64,000 nt of DNA from Ralstonia pickettii (GTDB lineage: Bacteria > Pseudomonadota > Gammaproteobacteria > Burkholderiales > Burkholderiaceae), in assembly GCF_016466415.2 (NCBI RefSeq), contig NZ_CP066771.1, positions 310,001 to 374,000 of the forward strand. Reading direction: 5' to 3'. Positions 52,754 through 61,892 of this stretch are shown piece by piece (position 1 is the stretch's first letter; every line of letters starts with the position of its first letter). Made by a program: the position numbers and the translations under genes. The notes beneath the pieces were generated by a model, which was not told where the DNA came from, did not search any database, and saw only the letters and a program-made list of their open reading frames with translations.

Positions 52754-53500
52754 ATGCTGCGTTTGCGCGTTGCCACTTACAACATCCACAAGGGCGTGAC
52801 GGGCATTGCGCGGCGTGTGCGCGTGCATGACGTGCGGCAGGGTCTGCACACCATGGACGCCGACATCGTTTTCCTGCAGGAGGTGCAGGACCGCAACGAC
52901 CGTCTCGTCGCCGCAGAACTGTTCGACCCGAATTACACGCAGCTGCGCTACCTTGCGACGGACGTCTATCCGCACACCGTCTATGGCCGCAATGCCGTCT
53001 ACGAGCACGGGCACCACGGCAACGCCATTCTGTCGCGGTTTCCGATCCTGCTGTCGGAAAACTTGGATATCTCCGACCACCGTTTCGAGCAGCGCGGACT
53101 GCTGCACGCCGTGACCGATCTCGGCTTCGGCGAGGTGCATCTGCTGTGCGCGCACTTCGGCTTGTTCGCGCGCAGCCGGCAGAGGCAGGCGGAGGCGCTC
53201 GTCGATCGCGTGCGTTCGGTCGTGCCACCCGATGCGCCGCTCGTGGTGGCGGGCGATTTCAACGATTGGAACAACCGGCTCGATCGCACGATTTGCCAGG
53301 CGCTGGGGGCGACCGAAGTGGCCGACAAGGCCGCCGATGCGCGCCCGGTCCGCACTTTCCCCAGCCAGATGCCGTGGCTGCGGCTGGACCGCATCTACGT
53401 GCGCGGTTTCGACATCGAGCGTGCGCATGCGCTGACCGGCCGCGAATGGGCGCAGCGCTCCGATCACGTTCCCCTGCTAGCTGAACTGGCGCATCCATGA
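52754..53500 (+). CDS. Endonuclease/exonuclease/phosphatase (EEP) family protein
   Basis: The 248-residue enzyme has the EEP catalytic residues in YNIHKG, FLQEVQ (metal-binding Glu), GDFNDW (Asp-Asn) and RSDHVPL (His). Such proteins cut phosphodiesters in nucleic acids or lipids. Because it overlaps clsB by 4 bp, a phospholipid-related role is plausible. No signal peptide is visible, so it is probably cytoplasmic. Confidence 0.85.
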   Translation: MLRLRVATYNIHKGVTGIARRVRVHDVRQGLHTMDADIVFLQEVQDRNDRLVAAELFDPNYTQLRYLATDVYPHTVYGRNAVYEHGHHGNAILSRFPILLSENLDISDHRFEQRGLLHAVTDLGFGEVHLLCAHFGLFARSRQRQAEALVDRVRSVVPPDAPLVVAGDFNDWNNRLDRTICQALGATEVADKAADARPVRTFPSQMPWLRLDRIYVRGFDIERAHALTGREWAQRSDHVPLLAELAHP

Positions 53501-54765
53501 GGGTCGTGCGCGATGCGGGTCCGCTGCGCTCGGAGTGGCGGCGGGGTAAGCCCCTGCCCGGCAACGAGGTCGACCTGCTGTGCGGTGGCGCCGAGTTCTT
53601 CCCCGCACTGATCGAAGCCATCGATGCCGCTCAACGCCGCGTCGCGCTCGAAACCTACATCTACACCGACGACGCCACCGCCCACAGCGTGACCGAAGCG
53701 CTCGCCCGCGCGGCGCGCCGCGGCGTGGATGTCCACCTGACCATCGACGGCTTCGGCACCGGCCTGCTGCCCCCGAGCATCGCGGCGATGCTCGAAACGG
53801 CGGGTGTGAACTTGCGCATCTATCGTCCGGTGCGCGGTTTCCGCCTGCAGCGCCGCCACTTGCGACGGCTGCATCGCAAGATCGCCGTCGTCGATGATGA
53901 CGTTGCGTTTGTAGGCGGCATCAACATCATCGACGACCTGAACCACGCGCCGTTTAACGACACCGCGCTGGGGCCGCGTTACGACTTTGCCGTGCGGGTG
54001 CGCGGCCCGCTGGTCGCGCAGATTGCGCTGACCGTTGACCGGCTCTGGTGGCAGATGGGCGTGCGCGCCGGCATGCGGGAGGTGGGCGTCACGGGCGTCG
54101 CCGCCGAGTTTCCGGTGATCACCGATACGCCGCGGCCTCGGCATCGCGGAGCATCCGGGCGAGAAAGTGAGCGCGCACCGGGTACCGTGCTGGCTTCGCT
54201 GGTGCTGCGTGACAATGTCCGTAACCGACGCGCGATCGAACGCGAATATCTGCGCGCGCTGGGTGCGGCGCGGCACGAGGTAATCATCGCCAACGCGTAC
54301 TTTTTGCCGGGTGTGCGTTTCATGCGGGCGCTGGCTGCATGTCGACGGCGCGGTGTGCGCGTGCGCCTGTTGCTGCAGGGGCAGGTCGAATACCGGCTGC
54401 AGCACTACGCGACGCGGTCGCTGTATCACATGCTGCTGCGCGACAACGTCGAGATCCACGAATACACCGCGAGCTTCCTGCACGCAAAGGTGGCCGTGGT
54501 GGATGACCGCTGGGCGACGGTGGGCTCCAGCAACATCGACCCATTCAGCCTGCTGCTTGCACGCGAAGCGAACGTAGTGGTGTGGGATGCGACCGTCGCC
54601 AACGAACTGCGCGCGGCACTCGAAGATGCCATCGCCCGTCACGCACGCCGCATCTTGGCGGATGAGCATGCCGCGCGCCGCTGGTGGTGGCGCTTCGCAG
54701 ATTGGTGCGCCTATCGGCTGGTGCGCATTGGCGTGGTCATCAGCGGGCGCGCGGCGCACTATTAG
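53497..54765 (+). CDS. clsB: Cardiolipin synthase B
   Basis: The 422-residue protein is a phospholipase-D-family cardiolipin synthase with two HKD motifs (HRKIAVVDDDVAFVGG near 128, HAKVAVVDDRWATVGSSN near 330), the ClsB type without a long transmembrane N-terminus. It makes cardiolipin from phosphatidylglycerol, or from phosphatidylethanolamine and PG. The ATG overlaps the previous stop by 4 bp. An EEP gene in front is typical of the ybhN/ybhP-clsB order. Confidence 0.9.
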   Translation: MRVVRDAGPLRSEWRRGKPLPGNEVDLLCGGAEFFPALIEAIDAAQRRVALETYIYTDDATAHSVTEALARAARRGVDVHLTIDGFGTGLLPPSIAAMLETAGVNLRIYRPVRGFRLQRRHLRRLHRKIAVVDDDVAFVGGINIIDDLNHAPFNDTALGPRYDFAVRVRGPLVAQIALTVDRLWWQMGVRAGMREVGVTGVAAEFPVITDTPRPRHRGASGRESERAPGTVLASLVLRDNVRNRRAIEREYLRALGAARHEVIIANAYFLPGVRFMRALAACRRRGVRVRLLLQGQVEYRLQHYATRSLYHMLLRDNVEIHEYTASFLHAKVAVVDDRWATVGSSNIDPFSLLLAREANVVVWDATVANELRAALEDAIARHARRILADEHAARRWWWRFADWCAYRLVRIGVVISGRAAHY

Positions 54766-54804
54766 CAGTCACATACCTACAAAACACAACAAGACGGAGG
54801 AGAC

Positions 54805-56469
54805 ATGCAAGTCATCACAACGGATGCGGCCGCGCGCATGGTGGAGCCGGGGTGGACGGTGGCCTGCGCGGGGTTTGTCGGCGCGGGCCATGCAGAGGCG
54901 GTCACGCACGCGCTCGAGCGCCGGTTCCTGACCACCGGCGAACCGCGGGACCTTACGCTCGTCTACTCCGCCGGGCAGGGCGATCGCGCCACGCGCGGCG
55001 TCAACCACTTCGGCAATCCCGGAATGACACGCTGCGTGGTGGGCGGGCATTGGCGCTCCGCCACACGATTGGCGGACCTGGCGCTCGCCGAGCAATGCGA
55101 TGCTTTCAACCTGCCTCAAGGCGTGCTCACGCATCTCTACCGCGCCATCGCGGGCGGCAAGCCCGGTGTGCTGACGAAGATGGGCCTGCACACCTTTGTC
55201 GACCCGCGCACGGAGCTTGACGCGCGCTATCACGGTGGAGCTATCAACAACCGCGCCAAGGCAGCGCAAGCTGCGGGTAAGGCGTCGTGGGTCGAGTACG
55301 AGCGCTTTCGGGGCGAAGACTATCTCTTCTACCCGAGCTTCCCGTTGCACTGCGTCTTCCTGCGGGGTACGGCTGCCGACCCACGCGGCAACATCAGCAC
55401 CCACGAAGAAGCCTTTCACCACGAACTGCTGGCCATGGCGCAAGCTGCGCGCAACTCCGGCGGGATCGTCATCGCGCAGGTGCGTCGGCTCGTCGATCGG
55501 CATGACAACCTGCAGGCGATCCACGTGCCGGGCATCCTCGTCGACTACGTGGTCGTTGCTGACGATGAAACCGAACACCAGATGACCTTCGGCGAAGCGT
55601 TCAATCCGGCCTATATCCGCCCTTGGCAAGGCGAGGCAATCCAGCTCAAGGAAGACGCCATCGAAGCGAGCGAGGCGCTGGAGGCGAGCCAGCACGGCGC
55701 GCTGGATGCCCGTACGCTCGTGCAACGCCGCGCTGTGCTGGAACTGATCGCGCAGCAACCGCGGGTCGTCAACCTCGGCGTGGGCATGCCCGCGGCCGTC
55801 GGCGCCCTGGCTGAACAGGAGGGGGCGCGCGGTTTCACACTGACTGTGGAGGCCGGCCCCATCGGCGGTACGCCGGCAGATGGCCTCAGTTTCGGCGCGT
55901 CGGCCTATCCCGAAGCGGTCGTGGATCAGCCCGCGCAATTCGACTTCTACGAAGGGGGCGGCATCGATCTCGCCATCCTCGGTCTGGCGGAATTGGACGG
56001 CGCCGGCAACGTCAACGTCAGCCTGTTCGGCGAGGGCGGCGACACCATCGTTGCGGGCGTGGGGGGATTCATCAACATCACGCAGAGCGCGCGCTCCGTC
56101 GTGTTCATGGGCACACTCACCGCCGGCGGCCTCCAGGTCGAAGCCGAAGACGGCAAGCTGCGCATCGTGCGCGAAGGGCGGCTCAAGAAGATCGTGCCAG
56201 CGGTATCGCACCTCACCTTCAACGGGGAATATGCGGCCCGGTCGGGCATTCCTGTGCGCTACGTGACCGAGCGCGCCGTCTTCGAGATGCGTGACGATGG
56301 CCACGGCGCCCGGCGTCTCACTCTCACAGAAATCGCGCCCGGCATCGACCTACAGCGGGACGTATTGGATCAATGCGCCGCGGACGTTGCCGTGGCAGCG
56401 GACCTGCGTGAAATGGATGCGCGCATCTTCCGCCGTGGCGCCATGCATACCGGCATCACGCCGGTTTGA
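54805..56469 (+). CDS. Type I CoA transferase (acyl-CoA:acetate/3-ketoacid CoA transferase, YdiF-like)
   Basis: The 554-residue protein joins the alpha and beta CoA transferase domains in one chain (alpha about 1-290, beta about 310-540). The active-site Glu is in TVEAGPIGG. It has a good ribosome site (ggaggagac). It could activate or recycle short acyl-CoAs produced by beta-oxidation. It stands alone; the regulator gene begins 353 bp later and has its own promoter. Confidence 0.88.
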   Translation: MQVITTDAAARMVEPGWTVACAGFVGAGHAEAVTHALERRFLTTGEPRDLTLVYSAGQGDRATRGVNHFGNPGMTRCVVGGHWRSATRLADLALAEQCDAFNLPQGVLTHLYRAIAGGKPGVLTKMGLHTFVDPRTELDARYHGGAINNRAKAAQAAGKASWVEYERFRGEDYLFYPSFPLHCVFLRGTAADPRGNISTHEEAFHHELLAMAQAARNSGGIVIAQVRRLVDRHDNLQAIHVPGILVDYVVVADDETEHQMTFGEAFNPAYIRPWQGEAIQLKEDAIEASEALEASQHGALDARTLVQRRAVLELIAQQPRVVNLGVGMPAAVGALAEQEGARGFTLTVEAGPIGGTPADGLSFGASAYPEAVVDQPAQFDFYEGGGIDLAILGLAELDGAGNVNVSLFGEGGDTIVAGVGGFINITQSARSVVFMGTLTAGGLQVEAEDGKLRIVREGRLKKIVPAVSHLTFNGEYAARSGIPVRYVTERAVFEMRDDGHGARRLTLTEIAPGIDLQRDVLDQCAADVAVAADLREMDARIFRRGAMHTGITPV

Positions 56470-56822
56470 TTTTCCGGCTGTTTATTTACTGATGGGTAGC
56501 ACTAGAAAATCCGTCAGAAATGCTGCGCCAAGCCCCTCTTGTGGGTGCGGCGCACACCGCGCAAATCCTTTGCCTGAAAGGGTTTGCAGGATTCGCGCTG
56601 CGCTGCGAAAGGTGACGATTCAATGTCGCCATTTAGATGCCGCTTTCTAATAAAACACTTGCCGCTCAAAGGCCCCCTGTAAATAATTGAACGACCGTTC
56701 GATTTTGGGCTAGAGTGTTTGCGCAGGCTGGTTTACAGTCCTGCCCGGCACGCAAAAGGCGCCCTGCAGCAAGCCAATTTTCTCGCGTGTCACGCCCCAG
56801 AAAAGAACGGAGAGAAATCATC
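56470..56822. promoter_or_regulatory. Promoter and operator region of the beta-oxidation operon
   Basis: This 353-bp gap holds a likely promoter: -35 TTGCCG (56659-56664), 17 bp, -10 AATAAT (56682-56687). Immediately after the -10 comes GAACG-AC-CGTTC (56689-56700), an inverted repeat typical of TetR-type operators, placed to block transcription. The gene that follows encodes a TetR protein, so autorepression is likely. The left part (56470-56640) holds only a weak inverted repeat, AATCC/GGATT. Confidence 0.6.
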
Positions 56823-57464
56823 ATGCGTCACCCGACCGCTCGTCTCGAATCGAATCACGCAGCAGCTACGCCGATGCGCAAGGGCGAGCTGACACGTGCA
56901 GCGATTCTCGATGCCGCGCTGGAACTGGCCTCGCGCGACGGACTGGAAGGACTGACGATCGGTGTGCTCGCGGAGCGCATGCAGATGAGCAAGAGCGGGG
57001 TGTTTGCACACTTCGGCTCGCGTGAGGATCTGCAGGTGGAAGTGGTTCGCGAGTATCACAAACGGTTCGAGCAGGAAGTCTTCTACCCGAGCTTGACGGA
57101 ACCGCGCGGTCTGCCGCGCCTGTGGAGCATGGTGCGACGCTGGATGGAGCGCCGCATTCAGGAAGTGACCACGGGCTGCATCTACATCAGCGGCGCGGTG
57201 GAGTACGACGATCGTGCCGAAAGCCCGGTGCGTGACGAACTCGTCAAGAGCGTGACGATCTGGCGTGCGGCATTGGCCCGTGCGATCGCTCAGGCAAAGG
57301 AAGAGGGCCACCTGCGTGCAGAAGCGGACCCGCAATTGATGCTCTTCGAGATGTACAGCCTGGAGTTAGGGCTGCATCACGATGCGCGTTTCCTGCGGTT
57401 GCCGAACAGCGCCGAACTGGCCATGGTGGCGCTCAACAAACTCATTCAGTCTTACCGAACCTGA
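56823..57464 (+). CDS. TetR-family regulator of the beta-oxidation operon
   Basis: The 213-residue protein has a TetR helix-turn-helix (LTRAAILDAALELASRDGL, then LAERMQMSKSGVFAHFGSRE). Its C-terminal part (about 80-210) is similar to TetR proteins that respond to acyl-CoA. The start at 56823 has ggagagaaatc upstream. It is first in the operon, 51 bp before the acyl-CoA dehydrogenase gene. It probably represses the operon until acyl-CoA binds; the ligand is inference. Confidence 0.88.
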   Translation: MRHPTARLESNHAAATPMRKGELTRAAILDAALELASRDGLEGLTIGVLAERMQMSKSGVFAHFGSREDLQVEVVREYHKRFEQEVFYPSLTEPRGLPRLWSMVRRWMERRIQEVTTGCIYISGAVEYDDRAESPVRDELVKSVTIWRAALARAIAQAKEEGHLRAEADPQLMLFEMYSLELGLHHDARFLRLPNSAELAMVALNKLIQSYRT

Positions 57465-57515
57465 CGCGGCATCGCACACCTAGCGGTCGCGCAGTACACA
57501 CCAAGGAGTTGCAAG

Positions 57516-59303
57516 ATGGGTCAATACACCGCACCGCTGCGTGACATGCAGTTTGTTCTCCATGAGCTTCTCGGCGTCGAGAACCACCTGAAGGAGATGC
57601 CGCAGCACGCGGAGATCGATGCCGACACCATCAACCAGGTGATCGAAGAAGCCGGCAAGTTCTGCTCTGAAGTCATCTTCCCGCTCAATCAATCTGGCGA
57701 TCGCGAGGGCTGCACGTACCACGGCGACGGCGTGGTGACTGCACCCAAGGGTTTCAAGAAAGCCTATCAACAGTACGTCGAGGCCGGCTGGCCCTCGCTG
57801 GGCTGCGATCCCGAGTACGGCGGCCAGGGTCTGCCCATCCTGATCAACAACGCGCTGTACGAGATGCTGAACTCGGCCAACCAGGCCTGGACGATGTATC
57901 CGGGCCTGTCGCATGGCGCCTACGAAGCCTTGCACGCACACGGCACCGACGAGCTCAAGCAGCGGTATCTGCCGAAGCTGGTGTCGGGCGTGTGGACTGG
58001 CACGATGTGTCTGACCGAGCCGCATTGCGGCACCGACCTGGGCATTCTGCGCACCAAGGCTGAACCGCTGGCCGATGGCTCGTATGCCATCACCGGCACG
58101 AAGATCTTCATCTCGGCGGGCGAGCACGACCTGGCCGAGAACATCATTCACCTGGTGCTGGCACGTCTGCCGGACGCGCCGGGCGGCACGAAGGGCATCT
58201 CGCTGTTCGTGGTGCCGAAGTTCATCCCCGATGCCAACGGCAACCCGGGCGAGCGCAACGGCGTGAAATGCGGTTCCATCGAACACAAGATGGGCATCCA
58301 CGGCAACGCCACCTGCGTGATCAACCTGGATGGCGCAAAAGGTTGGATGGTCGGCGAGCCGAACAAGGGCCTGAACGCCATGTTCGTGATGATGAACGCA
58401 GCGCGTCTGGGCGTCGGCATGCAGAGCCTGGGCTTGACCGAAGTCGCTTATCAAAACTCCGCTGCCTACGCCAAGGAACGCCTGCAGATGCGTAGCCTGT
58501 CGGGCCCGAAGGCACCGGACAAGCCGGCCGACCCGATCATCGTGCACCCGGATGTGCGCCGCATGCTGCTGACGCAGCGTGCCTTCGCCGAAGGCGGCCG
58601 GGCATTCAGCTACTGGATCGCCCTGCAGATCGACCGCGAGCTGTCGCACAAAGACGAGTCCGTGCGCAAGGAGGCGGCTGACCTGGTCGCACTGCTGACG
58701 CCGATCGCCAAGGCTTTCCTGAGCGACAACGCATTCATCGCCACCAACGAAGGCATGCAGGTGTTCGGTGGCCACGGCTACATCGCCGAGTGGGGTATGG
58801 AGCAGTACGTGCGCGACGCCCGCATCAACATGATCTACGAAGGGACGAATACCGTGCAGTCGCTGGACCTGCTGGGCCGCAAGATTCTGGGCGACATGGG
58901 CGCCAAGATGAAGAAGTTCGGCAAGCTGGTCCAGGATTTCGTGGAAGCCGAAGGCACCAACGAAGCCATGCAGGAATTCATCAACCCGCTGGCCGACATT
59001 GGCGACAAGGTCCAGAAGCTGACCATGGAAATCGGCATGAAGGCCATGGCCAACCCGGATGAAGTCGGCGCCGCCGCTGTGCCGTATCTGCGTGTGGTCG
59101 GCCACCTGGTGTTTTCGTACTTCTGGGCCCGCATGGCCAAGATCGCCCTGGAAAAGCAAGACAGCGGCGACAGCTTCTACAAGGTCAAGCTGGCAACGGC
59201 GCGCTTCTACTTCGCCAAGCTGCTGCCGGAGACGGCCTCGCAGATCCGCATGGCACGTGCCGGCGGCGCGACGCTGATGGCTCTCGAAGCCGACCTGTTC
59301 TAA
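57516..59303 (+). CDS. Acyl-CoA dehydrogenase (FadE/DmdC-like, C-terminal extension)
   Basis: The 595-residue flavoprotein has the acyl-CoA dehydrogenase domains and the catalytic Glu in YEGTNTVQSLDLLGRK, plus the extra C-terminal domain of the DmdC-like type (about 470-590). It introduces the first double bond of beta-oxidation, using FAD. Its neighbours are the bifunctional dehydrogenase/hydratase and thiolase, so a fatty-acid role is more likely than methylmercaptopropionate. The gene has a ribosome site (aaggag) in front. Confidence 0.9.
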   Translation: MGQYTAPLRDMQFVLHELLGVENHLKEMPQHAEIDADTINQVIEEAGKFCSEVIFPLNQSGDREGCTYHGDGVVTAPKGFKKAYQQYVEAGWPSLGCDPEYGGQGLPILINNALYEMLNSANQAWTMYPGLSHGAYEALHAHGTDELKQRYLPKLVSGVWTGTMCLTEPHCGTDLGILRTKAEPLADGSYAITGTKIFISAGEHDLAENIIHLVLARLPDAPGGTKGISLFVVPKFIPDANGNPGERNGVKCGSIEHKMGIHGNATCVINLDGAKGWMVGEPNKGLNAMFVMMNAARLGVGMQSLGLTEVAYQNSAAYAKERLQMRSLSGPKAPDKPADPIIVHPDVRRMLLTQRAFAEGGRAFSYWIALQIDRELSHKDESVRKEAADLVALLTPIAKAFLSDNAFIATNEGMQVFGGHGYIAEWGMEQYVRDARINMIYEGTNTVQSLDLLGRKILGDMGAKMKKFGKLVQDFVEAEGTNEAMQEFINPLADIGDKVQKLTMEIGMKAMANPDEVGAAAVPYLRVVGHLVFSYFWARMAKIALEKQDSGDSFYKVKLATARFYFAKLLPETASQIRMARAGGATLMALEADLF

Positions 59304-59378
59304 CAGGCGCACTCACCCGGGGCGACGCACAAAGATCGTCGCCCCGCTCGTCTCTTCCTCACCTCCCGCGAGGACACC

Positions 59379-61859
59379 ATGACCCGCACTGAACTTCCCA
59401 CCAGCGCGCAGCCGCAGGCCGGCCAGCGTTCCAACTTCCTCGTCCGGCGCGTTGCCGTGCTGGGCGCCGGCGTGATGGGCGCGCAGATTGCCGCGCACCT
59501 GGTCAACGCCAAGGTTCCCGTGACGCTGTTCGACCTGCCGGCCAAGGAAGGCCCGAAGAGCGGCATCGCGCTCAAGGCCATCGAAAACCTGAAGAAGCTG
59601 TCGCCGGCACCGCTCGGCATCAAAGACGACGCGAACCTCATCCAGGCTGCCAACTACGAAGACGACATCGAGCGCCTGCGCGACTGCGACCTCGTCATCG
59701 AAGCGATTGCCGAGCGCATGGACTGGAAGCACGACCTGTACAAGAAGGTCGCGCCGCACATTGCGCCGCAGGCCATCTTCGCGTCGAATACGTCGGGTCT
59801 GTCGATTACCGAACTGTCGGACGGCTTTGACGCCGAGTTGAAGTCGCGCTTCTGCGGCGTGCACTTCTTCAATCCGCCGCGCTACATGCACCTGGTCGAG
59901 CTGATCCCGACCGCACACACGCGCGGCGACATCCTCGACAAGCTGGAAACGTTCCTGACCTCCGCGCTCGGCAAGGGCGTGGTGCGTGCGAAGGACACGC
60001 CCAACTTCATCGCCAACCGCGTCGGCATCTTCTCGATCCTGGCGGTGTTTGCAGAATCGGCCAAGTACGGTATTCCGTTTGACGTGGTGGATGACCTGAC
60101 GGGTTCGAAGCTGGGCCGCGCGAAGTCGGCGACGTTCCGTACGGCCGACGTGGTGGGCCTGGACACGATGGCGCACGTCATCAAGACCATGCAGGACAAC
60201 CTGAAGGACGATCCGTTCGCTCCGGTCTACGCCACGCCGCCCGTGCTGGCCAAGCTGGTGGAAGCAGGCGCCCTGGGCCAGAAGACCGGCGCCGGTTTCT
60301 ACAAGAAGGAAGGCAAGGAAATCAAGGTCCTGGATCCGCAAAGCGGCCAGTACGGCCCGAGCGGCAAGAAGGCGGATGACATCGTCGTGCGCATCCTGAA
60401 GAAGGAGCCGGCTGAGCGCCTGAAGCTGCTGCGTGAATCGACCAACCCGCAGGCGCAATTCCTGTGGGCGGTGTTCCGCGACGTATTCCATTACATTGCG
60501 GTGTACCTGGAGCAGATTGCGGATTCGGCGGCGGAAGTCGATCTGGCGATCCGCTGGGGCTTCGGCTGGAACAGCGGCCCGTTCGAAGACTGGCAGGAAG
60601 CCGGCTGGAAGCAGGTGGCCGAGTGGGTGAAGGAAGACATCGAAGCCGGCAAGGCGCTGTCGAACGCGGCGCTGCCGCAGTGGGTGTTCTCGGGCCCGGT
60701 GGCGGACAACGGCGGTGTGCATTCGACGCAGGGTTCGTGGTCGGCGCATCAGGGCACGTTCCTCTCGCGTAGCACGCTGCCGGTGTACGGCCGCCAGGTG
60801 TTCCGTGCACCGATCAAGGGTGCGACGACGGTCAACCCGCTCACCTATGGCAAGACCATCGAAGAGACCGATGCCGTGCGCATCTGGGTGGACGACGCGG
60901 CCGGTCAGGACGACGTGCTGATCGTCTCGTTCAAGAGCAAGATGAATACGATCGGGCCGAGCGTCATCGACGGTCTGACGCGCGCGGTTGATCTGGCGGA
61001 AGCTGGCTACAAGGGTCTGGTGGTGTGGCAGCCGACGTCGCTCAAGCTGGGCGCGCCGGGTGGTCCGTTCTCGGCCGGTGCAAACCTGGAAGAAGCCATG
61101 CCGGCCTTCATGATGGGCGGCGCCAAGGGCATCGAGCCGTTCGTCAAGAAGTTCCAGGACGGCATGATGCGCGTGAAGTACGCCGGCGTGCCGGTTGTGT
61201 CGGCCGCATCGGGCATCGCACTGGGCGGCGGCTGCGAGCTGCTGCTGCACTCGGCCAAGCGTGTGGCTGCCCTGGAAACGTACATCGGCCTGGTGGAAGT
61301 GGGCGTGGGCCTCGTGCCGGCAGGTGGTGGCCTGAAGGAGGCGGCTCTGGCGGCAGCCAAGGCTGCGCAGGCAGCCGGCAGCACGAACATCCTGCAGTTC
61401 CTGACCAACCGCTTCCAGGCGGCGGCCATGGCCAAGGTGTCGTCTTCCGCGCTGGACGCCCAGAAGATCGGCTACCTGCAACCGACCGACACCATCGTCT
61501 TCAACGTGCATGAGCTGCTGCACGTTGCACGCAACGAAGTGCGTGCGCTGTCCGATTCGGGCTACCGCGCTCCGCTGAGTCCGGTGGGCATTCCGGTGGC
61601 GGGCCGTTCGGGCATCGCCACGATCAAGGCGTCGCTGGTGAACATGCGTGACGGCGGTTTCATCTCGCAGCACGACTTCACGATCGCCTCGCGCATTGCC
61701 GAAGCCGTGTGCGGCGGTGATGTCGAAGCCGGCGCGCTGGTGGACGAAGAATGGCTGCTGGCGCTGGAGCGCAAGGCCTTCGTGGATTTGCTCGGCAGCG
61801 CCAAGACCCAGGAACGCATCATGGGCATGCTGCAGACCGGCAAGCCGGTGCGCAACTAA
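59379..61859 (+). CDS. 3-hydroxyacyl-CoA dehydrogenase/enoyl-CoA hydratase (FadN-like order)
   Basis: The 826-residue bifunctional protein begins with an NAD-binding 3-hydroxyacyl-CoA dehydrogenase domain (RRVAVLGAGVMGAQIA at about 23-38, FFNPPRYMHLVELIP near 166) and ends with an enoyl-CoA hydratase-like part (GPFSAGANLEEAMP near 563, SGIALGGGCELLLH near 610). The domain order, dehydrogenase first, is that of FadN and the reverse of E. coli FadB. It carries out steps two and three of beta-oxidation and should work with the thiolase encoded next. It lies 75 bp after the acyl-CoA dehydrogenase gene. Confidence 0.9.
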   Translation: MTRTELPTSAQPQAGQRSNFLVRRVAVLGAGVMGAQIAAHLVNAKVPVTLFDLPAKEGPKSGIALKAIENLKKLSPAPLGIKDDANLIQAANYEDDIERLRDCDLVIEAIAERMDWKHDLYKKVAPHIAPQAIFASNTSGLSITELSDGFDAELKSRFCGVHFFNPPRYMHLVELIPTAHTRGDILDKLETFLTSALGKGVVRAKDTPNFIANRVGIFSILAVFAESAKYGIPFDVVDDLTGSKLGRAKSATFRTADVVGLDTMAHVIKTMQDNLKDDPFAPVYATPPVLAKLVEAGALGQKTGAGFYKKEGKEIKVLDPQSGQYGPSGKKADDIVVRILKKEPAERLKLLRESTNPQAQFLWAVFRDVFHYIAVYLEQIADSAAEVDLAIRWGFGWNSGPFEDWQEAGWKQVAEWVKEDIEAGKALSNAALPQWVFSGPVADNGGVHSTQGSWSAHQGTFLSRSTLPVYGRQVFRAPIKGATTVNPLTYGKTIEETDAVRIWVDDAAGQDDVLIVSFKSKMNTIGPSVIDGLTRAVDLAEAGYKGLVVWQPTSLKLGAPGGPFSAGANLEEAMPAFMMGGAKGIEPFVKKFQDGMMRVKYAGVPVVSAASGIALGGGCELLLHSAKRVAALETYIGLVEVGVGLVPAGGGLKEAALAAAKAAQAAGSTNILQFLTNRFQAAAMAKVSSSALDAQKIGYLQPTDTIVFNVHELLHVARNEVRALSDSGYRAPLSPVGIPVAGRSGIATIKASLVNMRDGGFISQHDFTIASRIAEAVCGGDVEAGALVDEEWLLALERKAFVDLLGSAKTQERIMGMLQTGKPVRN

Positions 61860-61892
61860 TTGCCGCGACGACAGAGAGACAGGAGTTTCATC

